39,640 bases of DNA from Prolixibacteraceae bacterium (GTDB taxonomy: Bacteria > Bacteroidota > Bacteroidia > Bacteroidales > Prolixibacteraceae). The notes under the pieces were generated by a model, which ran no database searches, was not told the DNA's origin, and worked only from the letters and a program-made list of their open reading frames with translations. This document shows positions 22,701 to 31,619 of the stretch, piece after piece. A program made the translations under genes and the position numbers. The stretch lies in contig JAQICD010000161.1 of the NCBI GenBank assembly GCA_027858715.1, positions 1 through 39,640 on the forward strand, in the 5' to 3' direction. Position 1 is the first letter of the stretch. Every line of letters begins with the position of its first letter.

Positions 22701-24518
22701 ATGAACAGTATTTCTAATATTAACTACTTGCCGATTCCAATTATTATTGTCGATCTGCAATCAAATAAAGCAACGTCGAACCTTGCATTTAACGAAGCAT
22801 ATGGCTTTACAGTAACAAATATCGAAACTCTTAATGGTCGGTTGGCGCAACAAATTTCACCCAGTATATCAGACAAAAATAACGGATACAATACCATAAA
22901 GAAACAAAACAATGAGTCGGTTTCGATCCTGATTGCTTCAAATGTTACCGACGATCAAAAAGCCATTATTTCAATACAAACTGTTGAGCCCGATTTTAAA
23001 TTCTTTTTCAAAAACAAAAGCTGTGTAAAACTTTTCTCAAACTTACCCTTAGGAATAATAATTAAACATTTAGAATCCGACGAAACTTTGTTAGTTTCCG
23101 ATTATCTGATAACGAAAATTGAATACAGTTTCGAAGAAATTGCTAAAAATCCCTGGCGTGTATTCACATATAAAGAAGACATTGCCATGCAGGAATCATT
23201 GATGAATGATAAGTTAAAAAATGGACTAAATGCAGTGTTTTTTGAAAAAAGAGTTATATCTAAATCAGGCCGGATTTATTGGTTTTCTGAATACATTAGA
23301 ACATTTGAACATCAGAACGAACACTATCAGATAATTGTTATGCGTGATGTATCAAATGAAAAGGAAATTGAAACTGAATTACAACGAGCCAAGCAGCTTG
23401 TTGAAGATGCCGAACGTTTAAAATCGGCTTTCCTCGATAATATGCCGCACGAAATAAGAACTCCCCTGCATGCCATTACCGGTTTTACAAGTTTACTGGC
23501 CGACCCCGATTTATCGAACGAAGAACGCATTGAATATGTAAAGTTTATTCAGGACAGCAGTAACGATATTTTGAACCTGATGGACAATATCATTGAAATA
23601 GCCAAGCTCGAAACAAACCAGATAAAACCCAAACGCGAAAAATGCTATGTAAACAGTATAATAGACAAAGTGTACAGCGATATCATTTCAAAACAAAATA
23701 TACTAGAAAAGGGGCATCTAACAGTAAATACAATTAAAGAGAATCCCGACCCAATGTTTACTGTTGTATCCGATCCCGAACGAATTCATCAGATACTGTC
23801 TCATCTGCTGAATAATGCACTAAAATTTACTGAAAACGGAGGTGTTGAATGTGGATATAGAATATTGAACAACAGCCATATTGAATTTTTCGTAAAAGAT
23901 ACGGGAATTGGAATTGCACCCGAAGAAAGCAAGATTATATTTAAGAAATTTGGCAAATCTGGCAATATTAACACTAATAAAAACAGGGGAAGTGGTCTGG
24001 GCTTAACCTTATCGAAAAAATTAGTTGAACTGCTAAACGGCGAAATTTCTTTTGAATCGGCAAAAGGCAAAGGCAGTAATTTTACTTTTAGGATTCCGAT
24101 AGAAAACGAGCAAAAAATCACAATAAGCAGACCATCAGTAAGCGGCGATATCGACTGGAAATCGAAAACCATAATGATAGTAGAAGATACCGACTCAAAC
24201 TACTTTTTCATTGAAGCTTTTCTTGAGCGTACACATGCGAGCTTATTATGGGCGCACAACGGCGTTGAAGCTGTTGTGATGTTTAAAGAGAATAAGGTTG
24301 ATCTTGTACTGATGGATATAATGATGCCTGAAATGGATGGATATGAAGCAACCCGTCAGATCAGAGCCATAAACCAATCGATTCCGGTAATTGCACAAAC
24401 AGCGCTGGCATTGCCCGACGATGAAGATAAATGCTACCAATCGGGCTGTAATTATGTGCTTGTGAAGCCAATCAGTAGCGAAGATTTAATTGCAACGATC
24501 AAACGATTTTTACAGTAG
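22701..24518 (+). CDS. hybrid histidine kinase (PAS, HisKA, HATPase, receiver), soluble
   Basis: A 605-residue sensor kinase. A short PAS-like region at the start and a second PAS/PAC (about 95-220, KNPWRVFTYKED, SKSGRIYWFSEYIRTFE) precede a coiled linker. The HisKA box has phosphoacceptor His250 in NMPHEIRTPLHA, where the usual Ser before His is Pro. The ATPase part shows HQILSHLLNNALKFTENGG (N box), DTGIGIAPEE (G1) and GSGLGLTLSKKL (G2). A C-terminal receiver has Asp539 in LVLMDIMMPEMDG and the conserved Lys in VKPIS. No transmembrane helix is seen, so it senses an internal cue or partner. The TTG at 22689 is in frame, but the ATG at 22701 is preferred (GGGA upstream). No output regulator is adjacent. 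Confidence 0.9.
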   Translation: MNSISNINYLPIPIIIVDLQSNKATSNLAFNEAYGFTVTNIETLNGRLAQQISPSISDKNNGYNTIKKQNNESVSILIASNVTDDQKAIISIQTVEPDFKFFFKNKSCVKLFSNLPLGIIIKHLESDETLLVSDYLITKIEYSFEEIAKNPWRVFTYKEDIAMQESLMNDKLKNGLNAVFFEKRVISKSGRIYWFSEYIRTFEHQNEHYQIIVMRDVSNEKEIETELQRAKQLVEDAERLKSAFLDNMPHEIRTPLHAITGFTSLLADPDLSNEERIEYVKFIQDSSNDILNLMDNIIEIAKLETNQIKPKREKCYVNSIIDKVYSDIISKQNILEKGHLTVNTIKENPDPMFTVVSDPERIHQILSHLLNNALKFTENGGVECGYRILNNSHIEFFVKDTGIGIAPEESKIIFKKFGKSGNINTNKNRGSGLGLTLSKKLVELLNGEISFESAKGKGSNFTFRIPIENEQKITISRPSVSGDIDWKSKTIMIVEDTDSNYFFIEAFLERTHASLLWAHNGVEAVVMFKENKVDLVLMDIMMPEMDGYEATRQIRAINQSIPVIAQTALALPDDEDKCYQSGCNYVLVKPISSEDLIATIKRFLQ

Positions 24519-24893
24519 TTATTCATTAAAAAGAGCGACCAGTGCGCCAAAGTAATCGTTATCCCAACCTTCAGCAATATTTTCATAAGCTTCGTCAGGA
24601 ATATTTTCGTGTGTCAATTCAACACTGACACCCTTTTTATCAGGATGCAATTTAATGGTAACTTTCGATTCAATATTGTCGAAAAACCAAACTTGACAAA
24701 GAAGCTTGTTAGGCTCAAATTGTATATTTTTGCCCACGATGGAACCATCCCACATCGAAAACACAGAGTTTTCTTTGGTTTCGAACACAGCTTTTTCACC
24801 GGTCCATATTTCAATCATAACCCTGTTTGTAAGTGCATTATACACATCTTCGGGCGATGCACTCAGCTTGTAGTATTTGTGAATATCTTTCAT
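24519..24893 (-). CDS. SRPBCC/AHSA1-like (START fold) protein
   Basis: A 124-residue protein of the activator-of-Hsp90-ATPase-homologue-like SRPBCC family. It opens with the fold's typical KYYKLSASPEDVYNALTNRVMIEIWTG, and later has the VTIKLHPDKKGVSVELTHENIPDE strands and a closing helix EGWDNDYFGALVALF. The fold binds hydrophobic ligands; bacterial members are mostly uncharacterised. The start at ATG 24893 sits one base after the stop of the DUF3078 gene (TAA-G-ATG), strongly suggesting translational coupling. The longer in-frame start at 24917 would overlap that gene. Its stop directly abuts the stop of the histidine kinase. Confidence 0.8.
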   Translation of the reverse strand: MKDIHKYYKLSASPEDVYNALTNRVMIEIWTGEKAVFETKENSVFSMWDGSIVGKNIQFEPNKLLCQVWFFDNIESKVTIKLHPDKKGVSVELTHENIPDEAYENIAEGWDNDYFGALVALFNE

Positions 24894-24894
24894 C

Positions 24895-26838
24895 TTAAAA
24901 ATTATAAACTGCCCCAATGGTCAAAAACTGCTTAACCTGAAGGCGGGTTCCTCTTTGTTCCACACCATCAGCATCTTCCCATTTCGACTCAACTCCTTTA
25001 TCATAAATAAAGTGAAAGTTTATTTGAGTAGTAACAAACTGGTTAACCTCAAAATCGATTGATGTTTCAGTATCAAAATCGGGAATTTTGATAAACTGCC
25101 ACTCCCCATCTTTGCTCCCCAAATTTAAGAATACACTGTTTTTGGTTCGGATATTTATGTTTTCGTATATTTTTTTCGAATAATTCAACCGACCGGTTAT
25201 ACCCATTCGGCTTTTTCGGGTTTTACCCTCATCGATACCATAACGAGTTTCATTAACGCGCGGATTGGTGACAAAAGTAGTTTTTAACGATAAAGGTGAA
25301 AGAAATATCGATAAATCTTTATTCGGTTTAAAGTCGAAACCTCCCGAGAATGTAAGATAGGCAGGCGAAAGCAAAGCCGATTTGTAAACTTCGGGATCAT
25401 TATTGTCACCATCTCTGATTAACTGAGTTTTAAAGTTTGCTTCGCCCGAATAATACCATTCTTTAAAAGCTGAAAAACCAAAACGGGAGTTAATTTCAAA
25501 ATTATCGGAGTTTTTATTGAATGGCTCATCTTCATCTTCACCAAAAGAATATATGAATCCCAGCTTTGCATCGAGGCTGTTTTCCCACTTTAGCTTGTTT
25601 TTTGAATAATTTGCCGAATAAGTAAGGCTCGATAAACTGTTCATCGACGACTTACCCCCTTTCGACCAGTATTCGTTGATAAATGTTTCTGTTATTCCGG
25701 TATATACTTTCCCCCGGGTTGACCATGGAATTAATACCGGAGTTCGATTTTTTACTTCTTTCAGTCCCTGATCGACCGCAACAATGGTTTGAATCTTTTC
25801 AACATCCATTCGCTGACGTTGTGTTAGGCGAGACAAGTTAACCGTTTCGTCAACCAAGATACGAATGCTGTGTTTATTGAGATTCTCGATTCGAATTCCG
25901 ATAGAATCGTTTTGCCTGTTTTTCAGCCATATCCACTCGAACCAAATTTCATCGTTTTGCATCCTGAGGATGGTCGAATCGTTGCGAAGATTATAAACGG
26001 ATAGTTCGTACGGTATGCGGTTTGCATAAGTTACCAACGATTTCACAATTTTTTCATACTGCTCGTTGGCAAGTTTTGTCTGAGTAGTGTTGTAACGGGT
26101 TAATGCTTTTTCGTTATCCCGGTTTATCGACTCGGTATATTGCTGTTGTAACGAGTCAATTATGCTTTGACGATAGTTAGTACGAAAATGCAATGAAACA
26201 GAATCTCTGTATGAGTCAATAATCGAATCGTTGTAGGCTCTTCTTTTTCCCTCGAGAAAGGCGGCAACAATACTGTCGGCTTCTTTAGCTCTTCGGGAAC
26301 TGTGACTCGATTCTGCCACCATAAGAATTAAAGAATCGGGTATTTCAACAATCGATTCAGTAATCAATCTTTCGGTTTCAGACATCGATACAATAGGTAA
26401 TTCAGAATAGCCACCCAGGTATTCATCTTCGGGTATCATTATCGATTCAAGAATCATATCATTAATCACCTCCTGCTCAATGGCGTTGAGCTGCCTTGCC
26501 ACTTCCAGTGAATCGACATAACCGGGTACTGCATTTTTATCTGAGATATCGTTAATATTGCGAACAATAAACTTATCGGTACTATCGCCAAAATCAATCA
26601 GATTATTAATAAGCGAATCAGCCGGAGAATTTTCTATATACTGAACCAACTCAATCAATTGGTGATACGATTCGGCATCAACAGGTTTCCATTCGTCTGA
26701 AAACAAGTAAGATTTAATGGTTTCCAGTTGGGATTTGATAGTATCCGAAACCTGACGTTCGTTTACCGATTTACCATTCGAAACAACACTAATTAACAAT
26801 AAAAGAATGAGCGTCAAACTTTTGTACATATTCATCAT
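24895..26838 (-). CDS. DUF3078 domain protein, exported, probable outer-membrane barrel end
   Basis: A 647-residue protein with a signal peptide (LTLILLLLISVVSNGK). Residues 30-350 are acidic, helix-prone and unusually rich in DSI/DSL tripeptides (SIVAAFLEGKRRAYNDSIID, YRDSVSL, INRDNEKAL). From about residue 375 the DUF3078 signature appears: NEYWSKGGKSSMNSLSSL, KLKWENSLDAKLGF, and a run of amphipathic strands to the end (FLTIGAVYNF), consistent with an outer-membrane barrel. DUF3078 has no assigned function. It lies 37 bp after the CYTH gene and is coupled to the SRPBCC gene. Start codons ATG at 26838 and 26835 are adjacent and cannot be told apart. Confidence 0.82.
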   Translation of the reverse strand: MMNMYKSLTLILLLLISVVSNGKSVNERQVSDTIKSQLETIKSYLFSDEWKPVDAESYHQLIELVQYIENSPADSLINNLIDFGDSTDKFIVRNINDISDKNAVPGYVDSLEVARQLNAIEQEVINDMILESIMIPEDEYLGGYSELPIVSMSETERLITESIVEIPDSLILMVAESSHSSRRAKEADSIVAAFLEGKRRAYNDSIIDSYRDSVSLHFRTNYRQSIIDSLQQQYTESINRDNEKALTRYNTTQTKLANEQYEKIVKSLVTYANRIPYELSVYNLRNDSTILRMQNDEIWFEWIWLKNRQNDSIGIRIENLNKHSIRILVDETVNLSRLTQRQRMDVEKIQTIVAVDQGLKEVKNRTPVLIPWSTRGKVYTGITETFINEYWSKGGKSSMNSLSSLTYSANYSKNKLKWENSLDAKLGFIYSFGEDEDEPFNKNSDNFEINSRFGFSAFKEWYYSGEANFKTQLIRDGDNNDPEVYKSALLSPAYLTFSGGFDFKPNKDLSIFLSPLSLKTTFVTNPRVNETRYGIDEGKTRKSRMGITGRLNYSKKIYENINIRTKNSVFLNLGSKDGEWQFIKIPDFDTETSIDFEVNQFVTTQINFHFIYDKGVESKWEDADGVEQRGTRLQVKQFLTIGAVYNF

Positions 26839-26875
26839 TATACTATTTGTTCTGAAAAACTAAAAAACTAAAAAT

Positions 26876-27340
26876 TTATTGCCAATCGCTGTATGGATTT
26901 TGTGCCAGGTTGAAGTTAAAGTAACGCGGGTCGTCGCTTACTTCGTCAAGTATCCAGATTGGTTTTTCAAAAGATTCGTTTTCTTCGGTAAGTTCGATTT
27001 CGGCAACTACAAGACCATCATTTTCGTTTTCGAAAACATCAATTTCCCATTTTTTACCATGTACATATTCGATATGCCTTTTCTTTACTACCCTGTATCC
27101 CTGGGCCATTTTCATCATTTGGCGGGCATCGCTAAGCGGTATGGAGTATTCGAACTCGTCGCGAGTAATGCCCAGCAGGTTGCCTTTTATAGTAATAAAA
27201 GCACTTTCGCCAGCAATGCGCACACGCACCACATTGCCATTACTGTATGACAGGTATGCCTGTTCCATTGGAATTATTTCCCCACTACAGCTCCACATTT
27301 TATTATTAACCAGAAATTTACGTTCTATCTCTTTTGCCAT
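26876..27340 (-). CDS. CYTH domain protein (inorganic tri/polyphosphate-binding fold)
   Basis: A 154-residue protein of the CYTH (CyaB/thiamine triphosphatase) superfamily. The N-terminal signature EIERKFLV (ExExK) is at residues 4-11. The tunnel's Arg and Lys residues follow in VVRVRIAGESAFITIKG, YRVVKKRHIEYV and WEIDVFEN, with VVAEIELTEE supplying acidic metal ligands. Bacterial proteins of this length usually hydrolyse tripolyphosphate; some make cAMP. Cytoplasmic. First gene of the CYTH-DUF3078-SRPBCC cluster, with a two-part promoter match just upstream. Confidence 0.88.
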   Translation of the reverse strand: MAKEIERKFLVNNKMWSCSGEIIPMEQAYLSYSNGNVVRVRIAGESAFITIKGNLLGITRDEFEYSIPLSDARQMMKMAQGYRVVKKRHIEYVHGKKWEIDVFENENDGLVVAEIELTEENESFEKPIWILDEVSDDPRYFNFNLAQNPYSDWQ

Positions 27341-27369
27341 TGTTGAAACTTAATACTGCCTAATACTTG

Positions 27370-27402
27370 CAAAATTATCGGATGGTTTGCACAACCGCAA
27401 AA
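27370..27402 (-). promoter_or_regulatory. promoter of the CYTH cluster (-33 and -7)
   Basis: On the minus strand TTTTTTG ends at 27398, followed by 20 bases and then TAATTTTG (27377-27370), a full match to the Bacteroidota consensus in both elements and spacing. The -7 ends 29 bases before the ATG at 27340. This is the best promoter match in the window. Confidence 0.6.
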
Positions 27403-27465
27403 AAGATGCCTAATAAATAGGTTTTGGTGAAAAAATACAATATTCAGGTAATAAATTGAATTTTG

Positions 27466-28860
27466 TTAAGAATGGTACTCTTTTACATTAAAAGAGCGGG
27501 TAATCATTTTTCGGGCTTCGTCGTACGACGAAACTACTCCGTCGGCCACAGCCTGAATCATCAAATTTCCTATGGCTGCTCCTTCGACTGGACCTGCCAC
27601 CACATTTTTCCCGGTATAATTTGCAGTAAGCGCACATAGCATAGCCGACTTTGACCCGCCACCGGTAATATGCACTGTTGAGAAAGGTTGTCCGCGAAGG
27701 GTTTCCAAATCGTTCAATGTTTTCTTGAACGAAGTGGCCAGACTCTCGTATGCACAGCGATAATATTCAGCTGGAGATGACAATCCAGATTCTATTTTAT
27801 CAGCCAAATGCGCATCAAACGCTTCCTTCATGTTTTTAGGATTGAAAAAAGCAGGATCGTCGGGGTTCACTAACACTTTAGATGGTGTAGCCTGTTGAGC
27901 CATTTCGTCAATTTCGGAATATGAATGAATGCTACCAAAGGCCACTCTCAGTTGCTGTATAAGCCAGAGTCCCATTATATTTTTCAACGGGCGAAAACGA
28001 CCGTCTGCAGCAAGTTCATTGGTTATACCCATATCGTAAGCCTCTCGGCTCAACAACGGTTTATCCGACAACATACCTGCAATGCACCAGGTGCCGGTTG
28101 CTATAAATGCAAAGTTTTCATCGGTATAAGGTATGGCAGCTACCGCACATGCAGTATCATGTCCGGCTACAGTAACAACATTTGCAGAATAAGCACAACA
28201 ATTTTGTAGTTCGCCAAGATTAGTGCCGGGCATAACCGGCGTTCCGTTCAATTTATTTTCGATGCCCAAATAACCTGTAATTTGCGTGTCCCATGTACGC
28301 GATTCAACATTCAACATTTGTGTTGTGCCCGAAAGTGTTAGTTCATTGGCTCGTTTTCCCGAAAAATAATAGTTGATATAATCGGCTGTGAAAAGAATGG
28401 AATGACAAGCCTTTAATACCGGTTTGTTTTTAATACTCAAAAATTGATACAACGAGTTAAAAATATTGTAATTGATGCCTGTTTTAACAAAAGTTTCGTA
28501 ACCATCAAGCACCTGGCTGTTCCACATTTCGTCCATACCACTTGTTCGCTTATCGCGATAAGCAACAGGATTTTCCATTGGTTTTCCAGCTGTATTGAGC
28601 AATACAAAATCGACTCCCCACGAATCGGTGCCGATACTAACTATCGGCACCTTCGATTCGCGAAAAGCTTTAACTAACAATGATTTTATGCCGTTGGTTA
28701 TCCGCTGTAAGTTCCAACGGTCGTGACCATCAATCGTTTCAATAGTATTATCGAAACGGCCAATTTCATTAATCACCAACCTATCAGAAAATATTCCCTG
28801 AACAACACGGATACTTCCGGCGCCCATATCAATAGCAAGGTACGATGTGGGTTTTTTCAT
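27466..28860 (-). CDS. FGGY-family sugar kinase (rhamnulokinase/L-fuculokinase-like)
   Basis: A 464-residue cytoplasmic kinase that phosphorylates a ketose. The N-terminal phosphate loop (LAIDMGAGSIRVVQG) and SIGTDSWGVDFVLL resemble RhaB. The central FIATGTWCIAG segment and C-terminal VHITGGGSKSAMLCALTANYTGKN complete the ATP site. The gene starts 6 bp after the isomerase gene, so the pair forms an operon. In Bacteroides the L-fuculose kinase belongs to this RhaB-like branch, so L-fuculose is the likeliest substrate given the neighbour, though L-rhamnulose or D-ribulose cannot be ruled out. Downstream, 125 bp separate it from the CYTH gene. Confidence 0.85.
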   Translation of the reverse strand: MKKPTSYLAIDMGAGSIRVVQGIFSDRLVINEIGRFDNTIETIDGHDRWNLQRITNGIKSLLVKAFRESKVPIVSIGTDSWGVDFVLLNTAGKPMENPVAYRDKRTSGMDEMWNSQVLDGYETFVKTGINYNIFNSLYQFLSIKNKPVLKACHSILFTADYINYYFSGKRANELTLSGTTQMLNVESRTWDTQITGYLGIENKLNGTPVMPGTNLGELQNCCAYSANVVTVAGHDTACAVAAIPYTDENFAFIATGTWCIAGMLSDKPLLSREAYDMGITNELAADGRFRPLKNIMGLWLIQQLRVAFGSIHSYSEIDEMAQQATPSKVLVNPDDPAFFNPKNMKEAFDAHLADKIESGLSSPAEYYRCAYESLATSFKKTLNDLETLRGQPFSTVHITGGGSKSAMLCALTANYTGKNVVAGPVEGAAIGNLMIQAVADGVVSSYDEARKMITRSFNVKEYHS

Positions 28861-28866
28861 ATCATT

Positions 28867-30588
28867 TTACTTTTTAGCTCTTAATTTTTTAGTTTCATAT
28901 TCGCCCCCATTAATTAAATACATTAATGGTTCAGGGCGGTCAACACCTTCGATAAAGGCAGGTCGCTTTTGCCAGGGTGCAACCGATACAACATTGGCCA
29001 AATCCATCCAGTACTGAAGTACGGCAGGCTTAAGCCCCCATGTCATATGGAAATGGTTTGCCGGCGCATATTGCTTATATTCAAGCATTGATGCATATTT
29101 TGGTACAATCCAGCTGTGAGGCCATGTTACATTCGAGCTGTTGGCCACAAAACCGGCGAGTTTTTCAGGAAGGTCAACCGTTTGGGCTTCGTCCCATACC
29201 AGGCTAAACATGCCATTAAGGTGACTATAAGTCAATCGGCTAGCAATACCTTCGATACCTCCTGGCGAAACAAACTCTACGCTGTTTCCGCCGCCAGGGA
29301 AATAACCAGGGTCAGCACCAGGCATTGATACTTTGTTCAAAATTTCTTTTACCGATTGTCCGGGCATTGCCGCCCAGTTCAAACTTGCTGAACCTGAGTT
29401 GTCGCCATCAACAATACCTTTCATAGCCCACAATTCATCACCTTTAACATTAATACCAAGACTTTTGGCTTTAGCAACCAACTCGGCAGGTTCCCACACT
29501 TTACGGAAATCCATAAACAGCGGTGGATTACCACCGGTAAGCCAGGTTTTGAACAACATTGTAAGTGTTCCCTGCATATCTGCCTCGGTACCAAACGGGA
29601 TTACAGGCTTTTCGCCGTCATGATCGAATGTTGAATTGAATAACGATTCGGCCATATCACAAATTGGAAGTGTAATTCCACGATGGTCGCTACCCCACTC
29701 AAGCTGATTCATAAATGCACCTCCAACGGCGTTCAGTTCTTTCAGCAAGTCGCGAATAATCAAATACATCGACAGCGACTGGTTTAGTCTTTCACTACCG
29801 TCGGTTTGCGAAGTATCGATGCTTTTAAGATTAGAGTCCAGCCAGTTGCGTAATGCTTTCAGTTCTTCTTTGTCGTAATCTTTTTTCTGCAACTTGTCTG
29901 ACAAAAGCTTCATGTCGAGACGGCTGATTTCAACACCAAATGTCTCGCGTGTAGCATTGATATGGGACAAGGCTGTTTCCATACCCATTGAATCGTGCCC
30001 GAAACAAACCACCCTGCGGCCTTTTAGTCCAACATAAGTGACGGCAGCATAGGTCCAGTCTGTAACACTTTGCAATGTTTCAGGGCTGATATTTGGCTTC
30101 ATGCCCGTATCGTCCCATGTGCCCACGTTAATATGCGAAATTCGCCCCTGCTGAGCAAAAGCACCATTTACAGCATGAGCAAATACAACCCCAGGTTTCG
30201 GAGCGCTGTTTCCACAAGTGATATTTAAGGGAGTATCTTTGGGAAAATGTGCCATCAGGCTCATTAGCGATAATTGTGGGAAAGCCCAGGTATCGGGTGT
30301 ACAAACGATAATATTTACCCCTTCGCTCTTAAACTGTTTGGCAACCAAATCGGCTTCCGGTTCGCCATCAATTAGTACAGGCGACCAAACAACTTTAGGA
30401 ATTTGCCCGTTGGGCATTTTTACGCTTTGCTGCAAATGATTTGCGATCATTTCAACAATATTAACTGTACGTTGGCGTGCTTCTTCATCGATTCGTGGAT
30501 CGCCTGCTGCACAAACCCCAATAGTTACATCAATACTACGTATGTCTGAATTCGAATTGGTAATTCTTTTAGCTTTGTTCGTTTCCAT
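28867..30588 (-). CDS. fucI: L-fucose isomerase family protein
   Basis: A 573-residue isomerase; E. coli FucI has 591. It converts L-fucose to L-fuculose (the same enzymes often accept D-arabinose) in the cytoplasm, using Mn2+. The E. coli metal ligands Glu337, Asp361 and His528 appear to correspond to Glu335 (PFGTEADMQG), Asp360 (LFMDFRKVWEP) and His512 (APANHFHMTWG). The VVCFGHDSMGMETALSHI and FDHDGEKP blocks also match. The N-terminus TIGVCAAGDPRIDEEARQ is of the Bacteroidota subtype. It is transcribed divergently from an AraC regulator and precedes the FGGY kinase by 6 bp. Exact sugar not proven. Confidence 0.83.
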   Translation of the reverse strand: METNKAKRITNSNSDIRSIDVTIGVCAAGDPRIDEEARQRTVNIVEMIANHLQQSVKMPNGQIPKVVWSPVLIDGEPEADLVAKQFKSEGVNIIVCTPDTWAFPQLSLMSLMAHFPKDTPLNITCGNSAPKPGVVFAHAVNGAFAQQGRISHINVGTWDDTGMKPNISPETLQSVTDWTYAAVTYVGLKGRRVVCFGHDSMGMETALSHINATRETFGVEISRLDMKLLSDKLQKKDYDKEELKALRNWLDSNLKSIDTSQTDGSERLNQSLSMYLIIRDLLKELNAVGGAFMNQLEWGSDHRGITLPICDMAESLFNSTFDHDGEKPVIPFGTEADMQGTLTMLFKTWLTGGNPPLFMDFRKVWEPAELVAKAKSLGINVKGDELWAMKGIVDGDNSGSASLNWAAMPGQSVKEILNKVSMPGADPGYFPGGGNSVEFVSPGGIEGIASRLTYSHLNGMFSLVWDEAQTVDLPEKLAGFVANSSNVTWPHSWIVPKYASMLEYKQYAPANHFHMTWGLKPAVLQYWMDLANVVSVAPWQKRPAFIEGVDRPEPLMYLINGGEYETKKLRAKK

Positions 30589-30634
30589 AATATTCCATAT
30601 TAAGCATTCACTTCTTTTAAAAAATGTATTTCTT

Positions 30635-30642
30635 CAAAATTA
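30635..30642 (-). promoter_or_regulatory. candidate -7 element for the fucI-kinase operon
   Basis: On the minus strand TAATTTTG, a full TAnnTTTG match 47 bases before the ATG. The shared 125-bp spacer also contains ACAAAA-7-TTTTGT at about 30668-30686, a possible but weak operator for the divergent AraC protein. Confidence 0.4.
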
Positions 30643-30713
30643 CAAAACAGAACATTTGCCAGTAGGTACAAAAAACACTATTTTGTGTCGAAAACTAACA
30701 TTAGTATAAAATA

Positions 30714-31607
30714 ATGTGGAAACAAAACAACGACAAAAAAGCTGACCCCTCGGGTATCCGGCAGCATTTCATCCCTTTACAGCCAGAAGTGCATTGTTGC
30801 AGGTACTGGAAATTAACCGACTGGGAATATAGCAACATGTCGTTTCCGTTTTGGCGACTTTACTACAACACTATTCCCGGTGCAACGGTTACTTATAACG
30901 AAAAAGAAATTGATTTAAAGGTCGATAACATATTAATTATTGCACCATTCACATCATTTTCGACCCGACTAAGTAAATGTAAAACAGAGGGACTTAGCGG
31001 AAAACGTATAGAAACAGCAAAAGAACTTTACGATTTAGAAAGAACAGGAATGACTGACCATCTATTTATCCATTTCAACCTAGGCTTTCATTACGACCAT
31101 ATTAAGCCCGATTTATATAATTTTAACATCGACAAAGAAACAAAGCAAATCATTGACGACATAAGGATACAAACTATCTGGTCGGTTAACGAATTTGACA
31201 TGGAATTGTCGGCAAAAATTTATGCATTGATTCTAAAATTAACGGGTAATATAAAAGCCGAAAACTGGAAGAGTAAAACCAAAGACCCACGTGTGCTAAA
31301 GATAATAGAGTATATTGATGTAAATTATTCACAAAACCTGACCAATGAATCGCTGTCCGAGATTGTGGCATTAGCACCAAACTCTTTGTTACGTCTGTTC
31401 AAAGGAATTATGGGGCTCACCATTCACAAATACATTTTGCAGATACGCATCAATAAAAGCATTCTGGAGATGCACAACCATGCTTTAAGCATAGACGAAG
31501 TAGCCTTTAAAAGCGGCTTTAACGACCGCCATCATTTTTCGAAAGTTTTTAAACAAGTAACAGGATTACCCCCTGGCGAATACCGCAAAAATAAGTTTTA
31601 CAGATAG
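30714..31607 (+). CDS. AraC-family transcriptional regulator of the fucose-type locus
   Basis: A 297-residue regulator. The N-terminal ~180 residues form the sensor part (PEVHCCRYWKLTDWEYSNM, then strand-rich sequence including NILIIAPFTSFSTRL), as seen in cupin-type AraC proteins. The C-terminal double HTH covers about 200-295, with LTNESLSEIVALAPNSLLRLFKG and the strongly conserved IDEVAFKSGFNDRHHFSKVFKQVTGLPPGEYR. It lies 125 bp from and divergent to fucI, the usual arrangement for a local sugar-responsive activator. Known Bacteroides FucR is of another family (GntR), so this wiring differs. Its stop is 12 bp from the convergent lepA stop. Confidence 0.88.
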   Translation: MWKQNNDKKADPSGIRQHFIPLQPEVHCCRYWKLTDWEYSNMSFPFWRLYYNTIPGATVTYNEKEIDLKVDNILIIAPFTSFSTRLSKCKTEGLSGKRIETAKELYDLERTGMTDHLFIHFNLGFHYDHIKPDLYNFNIDKETKQIIDDIRIQTIWSVNEFDMELSAKIYALILKLTGNIKAENWKSKTKDPRVLKIIEYIDVNYSQNLTNESLSEIVALAPNSLLRLFKGIMGLTIHKYILQIRINKSILEMHNHALSIDEVAFKSGFNDRHHFSKVFKQVTGLPPGEYRKNKFYR

Positions 31608-31619
31608 TCGAAAAGTAAA

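Noticed and set aside
27355-27420. Repeated TGCCTAATA with a small CCTA/TAGG stem downstream of the sugar kinase, as terminator
   Set aside because: Only a four-base stem; the following T-run on the minus strand belongs to the -33 region of the CYTH promoter.
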